Shown here piece after piece: positions 14,992 through 24,900 of a stretch of 42,323 nucleotides of DNA. The notes under the pieces are model-generated. The model made no database searches. It was not told where the DNA came from and saw only the letters and a list, made by a program, of their open reading frames with translations. The stretch covers positions 1-42,323 of the forward strand of contig NZ_NCST01000032.1 of the NCBI RefSeq assembly GCF_002088975.1, read 5' to 3'. The DNA comes from Henriciella aquimarina (GTDB lineage: Bacteria; Pseudomonadota; Alphaproteobacteria; Caulobacterales; Hyphomonadaceae). The first letter of the stretch is position 1; each line of letters opens with the position of its first letter. A program made the position numbers and the translations under genes.

Positions 14992-16446
14992 ATGAAGCAG
15001 CAGCTGGCCGCACTGATCGATCAAGCCCAAGGCGCTCAGGTTCTCTGTGTCGGCGACGTCATGCTGGACCGGTTTGTCTACGGCATGGTCGACCGCGTTT
15101 CACCGGAATCGCCTGTTCCGGTGCTGCGGAAGTCGGCGACGGTCGAGATGCCGGGCGGGGCCGGGAATGTCGCCCGTAACATGGCAGCGATGGGCCTGAA
15201 CGTGGTCCTGGTCGGCTGCATCGGTGAGGACGACGCCGGACATCGGCTGGAGGCTCTTCTGGCGGCGGAGCCGGGAATCGACGCCCGGCTTGCCCGCAGT
15301 TCAAGCTACACATCCGTTGTGAAATCCCGTTTCGTCGCCAGCAATCAGCAGCTTCTGCGCGTCGATACTGAGACCTCTTCGCCGACGCTGGGCGTTGCCG
15401 AAGCCGTTCTGACCAGCGCGATCTCGAAAGCCGCCGCCAACTGCAAGGCCATTATCGTCTCCGATTATGCCAAGGGCTCCATTACGACCGGCACCTATGC
15501 GGCCTGCCTGAATGCGGCCGAAGCCAATGGCATTCCGTTGCTGGTCGACCCGAAGTCGCTGGATTTCTCGATCTATGAAGGCGCAAGCCTCATCAAACCC
15601 AATGCAGCAGAGCTCTCCGGCGCAACCGGTCTGCCCACCGGCACGGATGAGGAGGTTGGCAAGGCACTGGCCGCTGCGGCAAAAAAACTCCCGGCAAGCC
15701 GGATTGTCGTAACGCGCGCCGGCAGGGGCATGTCCTGGCTGGAAGGAGACACCGTCTCTCACCGCCATGGCGAGGCCAAGCAAGTCTTCGACGTGTCCGG
15801 GGCTGGCGATACCAGCATGGCCGCCATCACGCTTGGCATGGTGGGCGGTGGAAGCCTCGCGGATGCCGTGGCGCTCGGGCTCGCAGCCTCAGGCCTCGCT
15901 GTCGCCAAGACCGGCACAGCCACGGTCAGCGCCGACGAGATTCGCAATTCTCTGAACAGCCTACATCACCACTTGCGCGCGCCCGTCCTGGTCCGTGAGG
16001 AGGCCCAGGGCCTGGTCAGGCGCTGGAAGGCGGAGGGGCTGAAAGTGGGTTTCACCAATGGGTGTTTCGACATCCTGCATCCGGGCCACCTGGCCCTTCT
16101 GGAAGAGGCCCGCGCCCGCTGCGACCGCCTGATTGTCGCGATCAATTCCGACGCGTCCGTCAAGCGATTGAAAGGCGAAACACGCCCCGTAAATACCGAA
16201 AGCGACCGGGCACGTCTTCTAACAGGCATCAGTGCTGTCGATGCCGTGACCGTCTTTGAGGAAGACACGCCGTCCGAGTTGATCGAGCTCCTCCTGCCAG
16301 ACCTACTGGTGAAGGGCGGAGATTATACCGAAGAGATCATCGTCGGGGCCGAGACAGTCAAGGCCAATGGCGGAGAGGTTCATATAGTCGAACTTGTCGA
16401 GGGCCAGTCGACCAGCGCCATTCTCGCGCGCAACGCTAGGCCTTAA
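14992..16446 (+). CDS. hldE: Bifunctional heptose kinase / adenylyltransferase
   Basis: 484 aa, full length. The N-terminal PfkB-type kinase phosphorylates D-glycero-beta-D-manno-heptose 7-phosphate; the C-terminal domain adenylates the 1-phosphate to ADP-heptose for lipopolysaccharide core. Seen: VMLDRFVYGMVDRVSPESPV, PGGAGNVARNMAAMG, and VSGAGDTSMAAITLGMVGGG (kinase anion hole), then FTNGCFDILHPGHLALLEEA (nucleotidyltransferase HxGH). It is transcribed away from the photolyase operon and converges on the next gene, with both stops inside TTAA. Confidence 0.95.
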   Translation: MKQQLAALIDQAQGAQVLCVGDVMLDRFVYGMVDRVSPESPVPVLRKSATVEMPGGAGNVARNMAAMGLNVVLVGCIGEDDAGHRLEALLAAEPGIDARLARSSSYTSVVKSRFVASNQQLLRVDTETSSPTLGVAEAVLTSAISKAAANCKAIIVSDYAKGSITTGTYAACLNAAEANGIPLLVDPKSLDFSIYEGASLIKPNAAELSGATGLPTGTDEEVGKALAAAAKKLPASRIVVTRAGRGMSWLEGDTVSHRHGEAKQVFDVSGAGDTSMAAITLGMVGGGSLADAVALGLAASGLAVAKTGTATVSADEIRNSLNSLHHHLRAPVLVREEAQGLVRRWKAEGLKVGFTNGCFDILHPGHLALLEEARARCDRLIVAINSDASVKRLKGETRPVNTESDRARLLTGISAVDAVTVFEEDTPSELIELLLPDLLVKGGDYTEEIIVGAETVKANGGEVHIVELVEGQSTSAILARNARP

Positions 16447-17339
16447 TCCCCGCGCTCGCCGGAAATGTCTTCCTCGCCATTTGGGCGAATGATCGGGACG
16501 ACGTCGACAACTTCATCGGCTGCCCAGCTGTCAAACGGTTCGGCGGGTTTCGTGGCATTCAGGTCCAGCCAGTTTGAAAGCGACTCCATACGCGTTTCGA
16601 TGGCCTTGGTAGCATCCCCGTCGATGCGATATGTCCGTTTCTTGTAAGGCTGGGATGGCAGCAGCCATGCCAAGGCCTGGGGCGTTCCCACGATGCCGCT
16701 TTCCATCACGCAACTCTCAAAAGCGGGGCTGCAGGACTGGATGACCGGCTCCCATTCCTCTGCACTTTCGCCAGCGGACAGGACCACGCCGCCGAAACGG
16801 TCGCGAAAATCGGCATCCTCGGGCAGCGCTTTCAACAAGCTCTCCGCCAGCGGTTGGGTGTCCGGTGCAGCAAGGATCACCAGCCCGCGCACGCGGTTGT
16901 CCGCCGACATGTAGCGCTTCAGCGCCGCCTTGAGGTCTGTCTGGGACTGCAGGAGCTGTTTCTTGCGGGCATTCTCGGACGCCCCCGGCGAGGGTGACCG
17001 ATAACCGGGTGCATAGATTGTCATCTCAGCGCCGGCGAGCCCGGTCGCCTCCATGAAGCGTGTATAGTCCTGTTCGAGCAGTTCGCTGCCGGCCGGAACC
17101 AGCCCCTTGCGGGCCGGTGACGAGACGGGCGGCGCGATGACGAGCAGATCGACACCCCACGGCTCCTTCCAGCCGCCGGGCGGTTGCTCCTCCGGCCGCT
17201 CGAGCCAGACATCATCATAAAAATAGTCCGGCGCTTCCGGGGTAATGTCAGCTTCGCCCAGAATGGCGGAGTAGGCCCAGTCCTTGAGCGCGATCCAGGC
17301 CACGAGAATGACGAAGACAGCGATCAGGATGCGGCGCAT
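16443..17339 (-). CDS. Membrane-anchored protein of unknown function, possible alpha/beta-hydrolase fold (DUF3089-like)
   Basis: 298 aa. One N-terminal membrane segment (ILIAVFVILVAWIAL) is followed by a region probably outside the cytoplasm. The chain has LLVIAPPV, TIYAPGYRSPSP and RGLVILAAPDTQPLAESLL, reminiscent of DUF3089 hydrolase-like proteins, but a clear catalytic triad is not visible to me. It starts two bases after the stop of the DUF6285-type gene, with GGAG upstream, so it is the last gene of a three-gene operon headed by a phosphotransferase. Its stop overlaps the hldE stop in TTAA. Confidence 0.6.
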   Translation of the reverse strand: MRRILIAVFVILVAWIALKDWAYSAILGEADITPEAPDYFYDDVWLERPEEQPPGGWKEPWGVDLLVIAPPVSSPARKGLVPAGSELLEQDYTRFMEATGLAGAEMTIYAPGYRSPSPGASENARKKQLLQSQTDLKAALKRYMSADNRVRGLVILAAPDTQPLAESLLKALPEDADFRDRFGGVVLSAGESAEEWEPVIQSCSPAFESCVMESGIVGTPQALAWLLPSQPYKKRTYRIDGDATKAIETRMESLSNWLDLNATKPAEPFDSWAADEVVDVVPIIRPNGEEDISGERGD

Positions 17340-17341
17340 TA

Positions 17342-17719
17342 TTACTCCTTGAGGGCATTGGCGAGCCCTGAATAGGTCGGCTGGTCCACCTTTATCTGTG
17401 CAATTGCGGTCATTTTGAGGTGATTCACGAGATCTTGGGACTGAATCGTCAGCTCGCCGGCGCGAATTTTCGCCTGAAGCGCCCTGTTGAGGGAGTCGAG
17501 GCTTTCTCCAGGGTCAGCCTGAAGCAAGTCTGTCAGTCGCCGCTTCTCTTCTGCCTCATTCGCCGCGCGATCCTCCAGGTCTCTCAGGACAGTCCCCAGC
17601 ACATTGGAGGCCACGCGCGCATGGAAGCCCGCGCGCCCCTTGAGGTGCGTCATGGCGGTCTCGTCGACAAAATTCTTCACCGCCTGGACAAGTTCGGAAA
17701 CGCTTGGCTGGTCATGCAT
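17342..17719 (-). CDS. DUF6285-type small protein
   Basis: 125 aa from the ATG at 17719. Sequence landmarks are SVSELVQAVKNFVDE at the start, KGRAGFHARVASNVLGTVLR in the middle and LVNHLKMTAIAQIKVDQPTY at the end; the profile is helical and soluble. Such proteins are usually encoded beside acyl-CoA-dehydrogenase-associated phosphotransferases, as here, where the start overlaps the phosphotransferase stop by eight bases. Its biochemical role is unknown. The longer frame to 17827 lies inside the upstream gene and is rejected. Confidence 0.75.
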   Translation of the reverse strand: MHDQPSVSELVQAVKNFVDETAMTHLKGRAGFHARVASNVLGTVLRDLEDRAANEAEEKRRLTDLLQADPGESLDSLNRALQAKIRAGELTIQSQDLVNHLKMTAIAQIKVDQPTYSGLANALKE

Positions 17720-18719
17720 GACGTTGCTCCTCCAGAAGGTTGATGAGGTCCATCTCCGTCTCCGAAACCCGCCGGCCGATGGCAGCGCGTTCGACACTTG
17801 GGTCGGCGCCCGAGCGGAAGGATTCATACATCAGCATGCACATGACACCCCATTTTATGCTGCTGAGCACCTCCCACCAGTCAATCTCTTTCGCCGTCAA
17901 TGACTGACCGCCCATCGCGGCATAAGCCTCCAGAAGCGGTTCGACATCCCCGAACCCGCCGAGGCGTTTGTCGGATTGGCCGAAGCGCCAGGAATTCGTG
18001 CACATCCAGGCGATATCTTCCCGCGGGTCCCCGAGATGGCAAAGCTCCCAGTCGAGCACAGCGGCAAGACCCTGTTCATCGACCATGATATTGCCGAGCC
18101 GGAAGTCCCCATGCACCAGCACGGCCTCAAGCGGGGCGGGGGCATTTTCCCGCAGCCAGACCATGGCAAGGTCGAAGATCGGCCGACAAGCCCCCGTCGA
18201 CTGATAGATGTCCTCGTAATAGGTGAGCTGATCGAGGCCTGTGCTGACCTTCAGGGCCGGATCGCCGTCCACGCGGATGGAATGAATACCCGCCAGGGCT
18301 TTCCCGCACTGGGCCGGCAGGGCGCCGCGTGCCTGAGCATATTCGTCATTGCGCAAGATCCGCCGAGCGATGGTTTCCCCCTCGACCCGGCTCATGAAGA
18401 AGCCTTCGCCAAGGCCCTCGTCCGGTTCAAGGACATGGATGACGGAGGGCACGGGCACGCCTTCGGCTTCTGCGGCCCGAATCAGTTTCGCTTCATTGGG
18501 CAGCCCGATGGCCGCCGAGTCCGGCGTCGACTCGGTGCCTTCCGGAGCGCGTCTGAGAATCAGCGTCTCCGGCGTGCCGTTTCCCTCCAGCGTGATAAGC
18601 CAGGTTTCCTGGCTGGCGCCGCCCGACAGGCGATTGGCCGTCTCAACTGTCAAGCCGTTATCATAGACGCTGCGTAAGACGGTTTGCAGTCTGCGGCGGA
18701 ATTCTTGCGTGTCACTCAT
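17712..18719 (-). CDS. Aminoglycoside-phosphotransferase-like kinase (acyl-CoA metabolism-associated)
   Basis: 335 aa. The kinase motifs VLVHGDFRLGNIMVDEQG (catalytic loop) and VLDWELCHLGDP (metal-binding DWE) are intact, and RLSGGASQETWLI is the N-terminal nucleotide loop. The YedX-like group close to acyl-CoA dehydrogenases (ACAD10/11-type) phosphorylates hydroxyacyl-CoAs; a similar role is plausible but untested. The ATG at 18719 agrees with the family start; the open frame reaching 19208 would cover the divergent DUF502 gene. It heads the operon with the DUF6285 and DUF3089-like genes. Confidence 0.82.
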   Translation of the reverse strand: MSDTQEFRRRLQTVLRSVYDNGLTVETANRLSGGASQETWLITLEGNGTPETLILRRAPEGTESTPDSAAIGLPNEAKLIRAAEAEGVPVPSVIHVLEPDEGLGEGFFMSRVEGETIARRILRNDEYAQARGALPAQCGKALAGIHSIRVDGDPALKVSTGLDQLTYYEDIYQSTGACRPIFDLAMVWLRENAPAPLEAVLVHGDFRLGNIMVDEQGLAAVLDWELCHLGDPREDIAWMCTNSWRFGQSDKRLGGFGDVEPLLEAYAAMGGQSLTAKEIDWWEVLSSIKWGVMCMLMYESFRSGADPSVERAAIGRRVSETEMDLINLLEEQRHA

Positions 18720-18797
18720 CTTCGCCACATTTAACGGAAAGCATAACTTCTCCAAGCCATACTCCAACGTAAACCGGAACCAGCCAGGAGCGCCTTT

Positions 18798-19541
18798 ATG
18801 GCCAAGAAACGAAAGCAGGAAGAAGACGAAGGGTTGATGAACCCGAAGCCGAAGCGTCTGACGCTCGGGGCCTGGCTGCGTGGGCGTTTCCTGGCCGGCA
18901 TGGTGATCGCAGCCCCCATCGCCATCACGTTCTACGTGCTGCAATTCCTGATCAACTTCATCGACAATCGCGTCAAACCGCTTCTGCCGCCGGTTATCCA
19001 GCCGGAGACATATACCAATTATGCCATTCCGGGCTTCGGTGTCGTTGTGATGATTATCGCGCTGACGATTCTCGGCGCCGTCGCGACAAACCTCATTGGC
19101 CGCTCCGTCATCCGTGCAGCCGACCGGATCCTGTCGCGTCTCCCGATCGTGCGGAATGTCTATGCCGCCTTCAAACAGCTGACAGACGTCATCGCCAACA
19201 ACCAGCAAGCGTCCTACGACCGCGTCGTGCTTATCGAATATCCGAAACGCGGCTCCTGGTGTCTTGGCTTTGTCTCGACAAGTGCACGCGGGGAAGTGCG
19301 CTCACGTCTCGGCGAGGGGCATATCGGTGTCTTCGTTCCGACAACGCCGAACCCGACATCCGGCTTCCTTATGTATGTGAAGGAAGAAGAATGCATCGAG
19401 CTCGACATGACCATTGAGGAGGGCGCGAAGATGATTCTGTCGGCCGGCCTCGTCGTGCCCGAGCATGAAGTGCCGGAAGACGCGCAGCGTTCACTCCCGC
19501 TCCCGGGTCAGGGGGCTGAGAAGCTCTCGAAGGAGGCTTAG
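18798..19541 (+). CDS. DUF502 family membrane protein
   Basis: 247 aa with two hydrophobic segments, one about residues 33-53 (GMVIAAPIAITFYVLQFL) and one about 78-96 (VVVMIIALTILGAVATNLIG), followed by ADRILSRLPIVRNVYAAFKQ and a soluble beta-rich tail including GHIGVFVPTTPNPTSGFLM. These are the marks of DUF502, found widely in bacteria and plants; the function is not settled. It is divergent from the phosphotransferase operon. The last 51 bases overlap the 3' end of recG on the opposite strand. Confidence 0.88.
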   Translation: MAKKRKQEEDEGLMNPKPKRLTLGAWLRGRFLAGMVIAAPIAITFYVLQFLINFIDNRVKPLLPPVIQPETYTNYAIPGFGVVVMIIALTILGAVATNLIGRSVIRAADRILSRLPIVRNVYAAFKQLTDVIANNQQASYDRVVLIEYPKRGSWCLGFVSTSARGEVRSRLGEGHIGVFVPTTPNPTSGFLMYVKEEECIELDMTIEEGAKMILSAGLVVPEHEVPEDAQRSLPLPGQGAEKLSKEA

Positions 19542-21557
19542 CGCCTTTCCGCGCTTCTGTGTCAGCCCCGGGTCACGCTCGATGGCATAGCGTGCATCGC
19601 TGCGGGCGACCGGGATAAGCTCCGAATGTACGCCGAGATCGAGGATCCTGTAATCGACCGCCCCGGACTGGCGCACGCCCAAAAGGTCCCCCGGCCCACG
19701 CAGCCGGAAATCGGCCTCGGCAATCTCGAAGCCGTCTTCGGTGCGCCGCAGGGTTTCCAGCCGCTCTTTTGCCAGCTCGCCGAGAGGCGGCCGGTAAAGC
19801 AGCAGGCAGAAAGACTTCTTGGATCCGCGCCCGACACGCCCACGCAGCTGATGCAGCTGGGCGAGCCCGAAACCTTCGGCGCGCTCGATCACAATGATCG
19901 TCGCGTCCGGAACGTCGACACCGACTTCGATAACGGTGGTCGCAACGAGGACCTTGGTCTGACCGGTCCGGAAGGATTCGAGGGCTTCATCCTTCTCTTC
20001 GCCACGCAGACGGCCATGTACGAGCCCGACAGGGACCTTCAGCCAATCCTTCAACATAGCGGCCCGCTGCACAGCTGAGCTGTCATCATCGTCGGCATCC
20101 ACGCGCGGACAGACCCAGAAAACCCGCTCGTCACGGCCGATGGCGCGTCCGACGGCATCCACGACCTCATCGAGACGTGTGTCTGCGATGACCCGGGTTT
20201 CGATGGGCTGGCGCCCGGCCGGCTTCTCGTCGAGCAGGGAGATGTCGAGGTCGCCATGGACGGCCTGGGCGAGTGTTCGCGGGATCGGCGTGGCGCTCAT
20301 CACCAGCATGTGCGGGGCTGCCGCCTTGCTGGCGAGCCGCATGCGGTCCATCACGCCGAACCGGTGCTGCTCGTCCACAACGATCAGGCCGAGCTTGTTG
20401 AATCGCACACCTTCCTGAAACAGCGCCTGGGTGCCGACAACGATCTGGACGCTGCCATCGGCCAGCCCCATCAGCATGCCTTCCCGCGCGCGGCCCTTGT
20501 CCCGGCCGGTCAGGGCGGCGACTTCATAGCCAAGCGGGCCCAGCAGATTGGAAACGCTTTCGAATTGCTGCCGCGCCAGGACTTCGGTCGGCGCCATGAA
20601 GGCGGCCTGATAGCCTGCGCTGACCGCCTTCACCGCCGCCAGGATCGCGACCAGCGTCTTGCCGGCCCCGACATCCCCCTGAAGCATCCGGCGCATGGGA
20701 TGCGGCTCGGCCAGATCGGCGGCAATGTCCTTGACCGCGCGGATCTGCGCAAAGGTCATCTTGTAGGGCAGGGCGTTCGCCACCCGGTTCAGCGCCTCGC
20801 TGTCCGATATGAGTCGCGGTGCATCCTTCTGGGCCCGTGCGAGCCGGGCAAAGGCGAAGACGGTTTCGCGGGCCAGTGCCTCGTCATAGGCCAGCCGTTC
20901 GCGGCAGTTTGCAAAAGCCTCTTCATCATAGTCTTCCGGCGCATGCAGGCCGGCCAGTGCGGCCTTGAAGTCCGGCCAATGGCGCTCGGCCAGCAGATCG
21001 GCGCTGATCCATTCGGGCAGATCGTCGGGAATGTGCTCTAACGCCGCGACCGCCGCATTATGGACCTTCTTGTTCGTCAGCCCCGCCGTCAGCCCGTAGA
21101 TCGGCTCGACAGCCGGCGGGCGCTCCGGCTTTGCCGGGTCGAGGATATAGTCCGGATGCGACATCTGGCGTTCGCCCTGATACTCCGTGACCAGGCCGGA
21201 CACGATCCGCTCCTTCCCGATCGGGAACTGCCCCTGCAGCCAGCGCGGCTCCGCCCTGAAGAAGGTCAACGTCAGGAAGCCCGTCCCGTCGAAAAGCTGG
21301 ATTCGATGCGGCGCCCGCTCGGAATAGGGGGCCTTGTAAGACTGGACCTCACCCTGAACTGTGGCCACTTCACCAGGCACGAGCACTTCGAATGAGGGCT
21401 GCACGCGGCGGTCGAGCCAGCGCTCGGGCAGATGCAAAAGCAGGTCCCAGACGGTTTCGCCGTCAATCAAACGCTCGAAGACCGGCTTCAGCTTCGGACC
21501 GATGCCCGGAAGGCTGTCGACAGGCTCGAAAAGGGGAAAGAGTCGCTCGTCGCGCAT
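19491..21557 (-). CDS. recG: ATP-dependent DNA helicase RecG
   Basis: 688 aa. It remodels stalled replication forks and Holliday junctions. Seen: N-terminal wedge region DSLPGIGPKLKPVFERLI, then Walker A LQGDVGAGKTLVAILAA, the DEQH box VVDEQHRFGVMDRMRLASK, ATPIPRTLAQAVHGDLDIS, and the C-terminal QLRGRVGRGSKKSFC and RLRGPGDLLGVRQSG. The ATG at 21557 matches the usual N-terminus; the open frame to 21851 includes antisense of the sdhE-like gene and is not family sequence. It is divergent from sdhE-mfd, an arrangement common in alphaproteobacteria. Confidence 0.95.
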   Translation of the reverse strand: MRDERLFPLFEPVDSLPGIGPKLKPVFERLIDGETVWDLLLHLPERWLDRRVQPSFEVLVPGEVATVQGEVQSYKAPYSERAPHRIQLFDGTGFLTLTFFRAEPRWLQGQFPIGKERIVSGLVTEYQGERQMSHPDYILDPAKPERPPAVEPIYGLTAGLTNKKVHNAAVAALEHIPDDLPEWISADLLAERHWPDFKAALAGLHAPEDYDEEAFANCRERLAYDEALARETVFAFARLARAQKDAPRLISDSEALNRVANALPYKMTFAQIRAVKDIAADLAEPHPMRRMLQGDVGAGKTLVAILAAVKAVSAGYQAAFMAPTEVLARQQFESVSNLLGPLGYEVAALTGRDKGRAREGMLMGLADGSVQIVVGTQALFQEGVRFNKLGLIVVDEQHRFGVMDRMRLASKAAAPHMLVMSATPIPRTLAQAVHGDLDISLLDEKPAGRQPIETRVIADTRLDEVVDAVGRAIGRDERVFWVCPRVDADDDDSSAVQRAAMLKDWLKVPVGLVHGRLRGEEKDEALESFRTGQTKVLVATTVIEVGVDVPDATIIVIERAEGFGLAQLHQLRGRVGRGSKKSFCLLLYRPPLGELAKERLETLRRTEDGFEIAEADFRLRGPGDLLGVRQSGAVDYRILDLGVHSELIPVARSDARYAIERDPGLTQKRGKALSLLRELLSPLTRERE

Positions 21558-21669
21558 GGTGGGTGCGACAATACCGAAAGCACTTCGCCGGGCAATTGTA
21601 GAAGAAGGCTGGGAAGCAGGCAGGCCTTGCCCTATGTCAGCCTCAGGAACCGGGACAGGACCAATCGCA

Positions 21670-21927
21670 ATGGACGACAGACGGCGGAAACTCAAATTCA
21701 GGGCCTGGCGGCGCGGCTTCAAGGAGATGGACCTCATCATGGGCCAGTTCGCCGACCAGCATATTGCGGAGATGTCGGAGGCCGAATTGCAGGAATTCGA
21801 GCAGCTCCTCGCCATACCCGACTGGGAAGTCTTTGCCTGGCTGACGGGCAACCAGGCGGTACCGGAGAATTATGCAGGCCCGGTTCTGGACCGGCTCCTG
21901 AGCTTCGAGTACGACCCTCGCGCCTGA
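21670..21927 (+). CDS. sdhE: Succinate dehydrogenase assembly factor (SdhE / SDHAF2 family)
   Basis: 85 aa. The family helps attach FAD to the flavoprotein subunit of succinate dehydrogenase. The short length, the RGFKEMDLIM motif (RGxxE/D family signature) and the helical continuation QEFEQLLAIPDWEVFAWLTG are characteristic. The ATG at 21670 is chosen because it gives the usual N-terminus; an upstream ATG at 21634 would add 12 residues of no likeness. It precedes mfd by 41 bases on the same strand and diverges from recG. Confidence 0.88.
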   Translation: MDDRRRKLKFRAWRRGFKEMDLIMGQFADQHIAEMSEAELQEFEQLLAIPDWEVFAWLTGNQAVPENYAGPVLDRLLSFEYDPRA

Positions 21928-21968
21928 CCTCCCACATTGCCTGACCCGGCACAGACCGGCCGCCCGAC

Positions 21969-24900
21969 ATGCCGAACGCCCATCTTCTGAAAGACCTGTC
22001 AGCACCGACGCTCATTTCCGGGGCGCCCTTCGGCTATGACTTGCTCGCCTTGCAGGAGGCGCTGGAGGAGAAGAGCGGCATTGCCCTCTATGTCGCCCGG
22101 GACGACAAGACGGCGGCGACGGCGCTGAAACTTGCGGAATTCAACCGCCCGGCCATGGACCGCGTTCTGCTGCCGGGATGGGACATCCTTCCATATGACC
22201 GCATGAGCCCGAGCCCGGCCGTTGCCTCGCAACGCTGCGCCGCTCTGGCACGCATGGCCCAAGCCGGCCACGACGGCAAACCGCTGCTGGTCGTCACGAC
22301 AGGGTCCTCGCTGGTTCAGCGCGTCCCGCCGCGCGAGACCATGCGCACGGCCAGCTTCTCCATGGCGGTTGGCGAGCAGGTCGATGAGAAGGCGCTGACC
22401 GACTATCTCAACATCAACGGCTATGTCCGCACCAGCACCGTCCGGGAAAAAGGCGACTATTCGATTCGCGGCGGCATCATCGACATCTTCCCGCCGACCA
22501 GCGTGGAACCTGTCCGGCTCGATCTCTTCGGCGATACGCTGGACCAGTTAAAGGCGTTCGATCCGGAAACGCAGATCTCCAGCCGCTCGCTGACATCGGC
22601 CACGCTGGCCCCCGTCTCCGAAGTCCTGTTCTCCGACGAGACGCTGAGCCTGTTCCGTGAGCGCTACCTTGCCCAGCTTGGCACGCCAGCCGGCGACACG
22701 ATGTACGAGGCCGCCCGCGCGCAGATCCGCCGTCAGGGCCTGGAAAACTGGCTGCCGCTGTTCCACCCGCACCTGGAAACGCTCTTCGACTATATCGGCG
22801 ATGACGCCTTGCTGGCTTTCGGCTCGCTTGCCAGCGAGGCCGCTGCCGAACGCCGGTCGCAGGCCGAGGATTACCATACGGCCCGGCTTCAAGCCGCCAC
22901 AGAAGACCGCCCGGCACGCGTACTTGAGCCGGATGCGCTCTATCTGTCGCCGGGCGAAATGGACAATGCCCTGGCGCATCGCGGCGTCGCGCGCTTCCAG
23001 CCGAGTCCGGGCGAAGGCGGTGTCGACCTCGGTGCCAGACCGGGCCGTGACTTTGCACCGGAGCGGGCGCGGCCTGACATCAACGTGTTCGAGGAGGCCG
23101 CTGCGCATGCCCGAGCGCTGCGTGAAAGTGGCCGCACCGTCGTGCTTGGCGCCTGGACGACCGGTTCGGCAGACCGGCTCGTCAATGTCATGGAAGATCA
23201 CGGCCTCGGTACGCTGCCGCGCACCTACTCTCTGGAGGCGGCAGAACAGGCCGGGCTTTCCATCTGCGAATTGCCGCTTGAGCAGGGGATTGAGGCGGAC
23301 GATCTGGCCATCATCGCCGAACCCGACATGCTGGGCGATCGGCTGGCCGCGCCGCGGCGCAAGCGCAAGGCCGCCAATTTCATTGCCGAGGCCTCGGCGC
23401 TCAACACAGGTGATCTCGTCGTCCACGTCGATCATGGCGTCGGCCGGTATGAAGGGCTTAAGACGCTTGAGCTGACAGGCGCCCCGCACGACTGCCTGGA
23501 GCTGTCCTATTCAGGCGGCGACCGCATCTATCTGCCGGTCGAGAACATCGATCTCATCAGTCGCTATGGCAGCGAGGACGCCGAAGGCGCCATCGACAAA
23601 CTCGGCGGTGTCAGCTGGCAGACGCGCAAGGCCCGGGCGAAGAAACGCATCCTCGAAATGGCCGCCGAGTTGCTCGACATTGCGGCCGAGCGCGAGCTCA
23701 AGAAAGCCGATCCGACCACGACGGGGCAGGGGCTCTATGAGGAATTCGCCGCCCGCTTCCCGTATGAGGAAACCGATGACCAGCTCAATGCGATCGAGGA
23801 TACACTAAGCGATCTGGCAAGCGGCAAGCCGATGGACCGTCTGGTCTGCGGCGATGTCGGCTTCGGCAAGACGGAAGTGGCGCTGCGAGCCGCCTTCGTC
23901 GCGGCGATGAGCGGGATGCAGGTCGCCGTCATTGCGCCGACAACACTGCTCGCCCGCCAGCACTTCAACTCCTTCGCTGAGCGTTTCGCCAACTGGCCGG
24001 TCAAGGTGAAGCATCTCTCCCGCATGGTCAGCCAGGGCGATGCTGCCAAGACGCGCGACGGTCTCATCTCAGGTGATGTCGACATTGTTGTCGGCACACA
24101 TGCGCTCTTGTCGAAATCGATCGAATTCAAGCGGCTCGGTCTTCTGATCGTCGATGAGGAGCAGCGTTTCGGTGTGAAGCACAAGGAGCGGCTGAAGGAA
24201 CTGAAGGCTGACGTCCATGTCCTGACGCTCTCGGCCACCCCTATCCCGCGAACCCTTCAGATGGCGCTTACGGGCATTCGGGATCTCTCCATCATCGCGA
24301 CGCCGCCCGTCGACCGCCTGTCGGTGCGCACCTATGTCACAGAGTTCGACACGGTCACCCTGCGCGAGGCGCTGTTGCGGGAGAAATATCGCGGCGGGCA
24401 GGCCTTCTTCGTCGCGCCGCGCATTTCCGATCTCGACGGGTTAGAAGCCTTCATGCGGGATAATGTGCCGGAAGTGAGCTTCGTGGTCGCGCACGGTCAG
24501 ATGCCGGCGAACGAACTCGAAGATATCATGACGGCGTTCTATGAAGGCCAATACGATGTGCTTCTCTCGACGACGATTGTGGAAAGTGGCCTCGATATTC
24601 CGCGCGCCAACACGCTGATTATCTATCGTGCCGACCGGTTTGGCCTTGCCCAGCTCTATCAGCTTCGCGGACGCGTCGGCCGCTCCAAACTGCGCGCCTA
24701 TGCCTATATGACGACGCCGCGCGATCAGGTCATGACGCCAGGCGCGGAGCGCCGGCTGCGTATCCTGCAATCGCTCGACAGTCTCGGGGCCGGCTTCCAG
24801 CTGGCGAGCCACGACCTCGATATGCGCGGCTCGGGCAACCTGCTTGGCGACCAACAGTCCGGCCATGTCCGTGAAGTGGGCGTGGAACTGTACCAGTCCA

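Noticed and set aside
22548..23489. 313-aa minus-strand ORF inside mfd
   Set aside because: It mirrors the high-GC codon pattern of mfd, which is a full intact gene.
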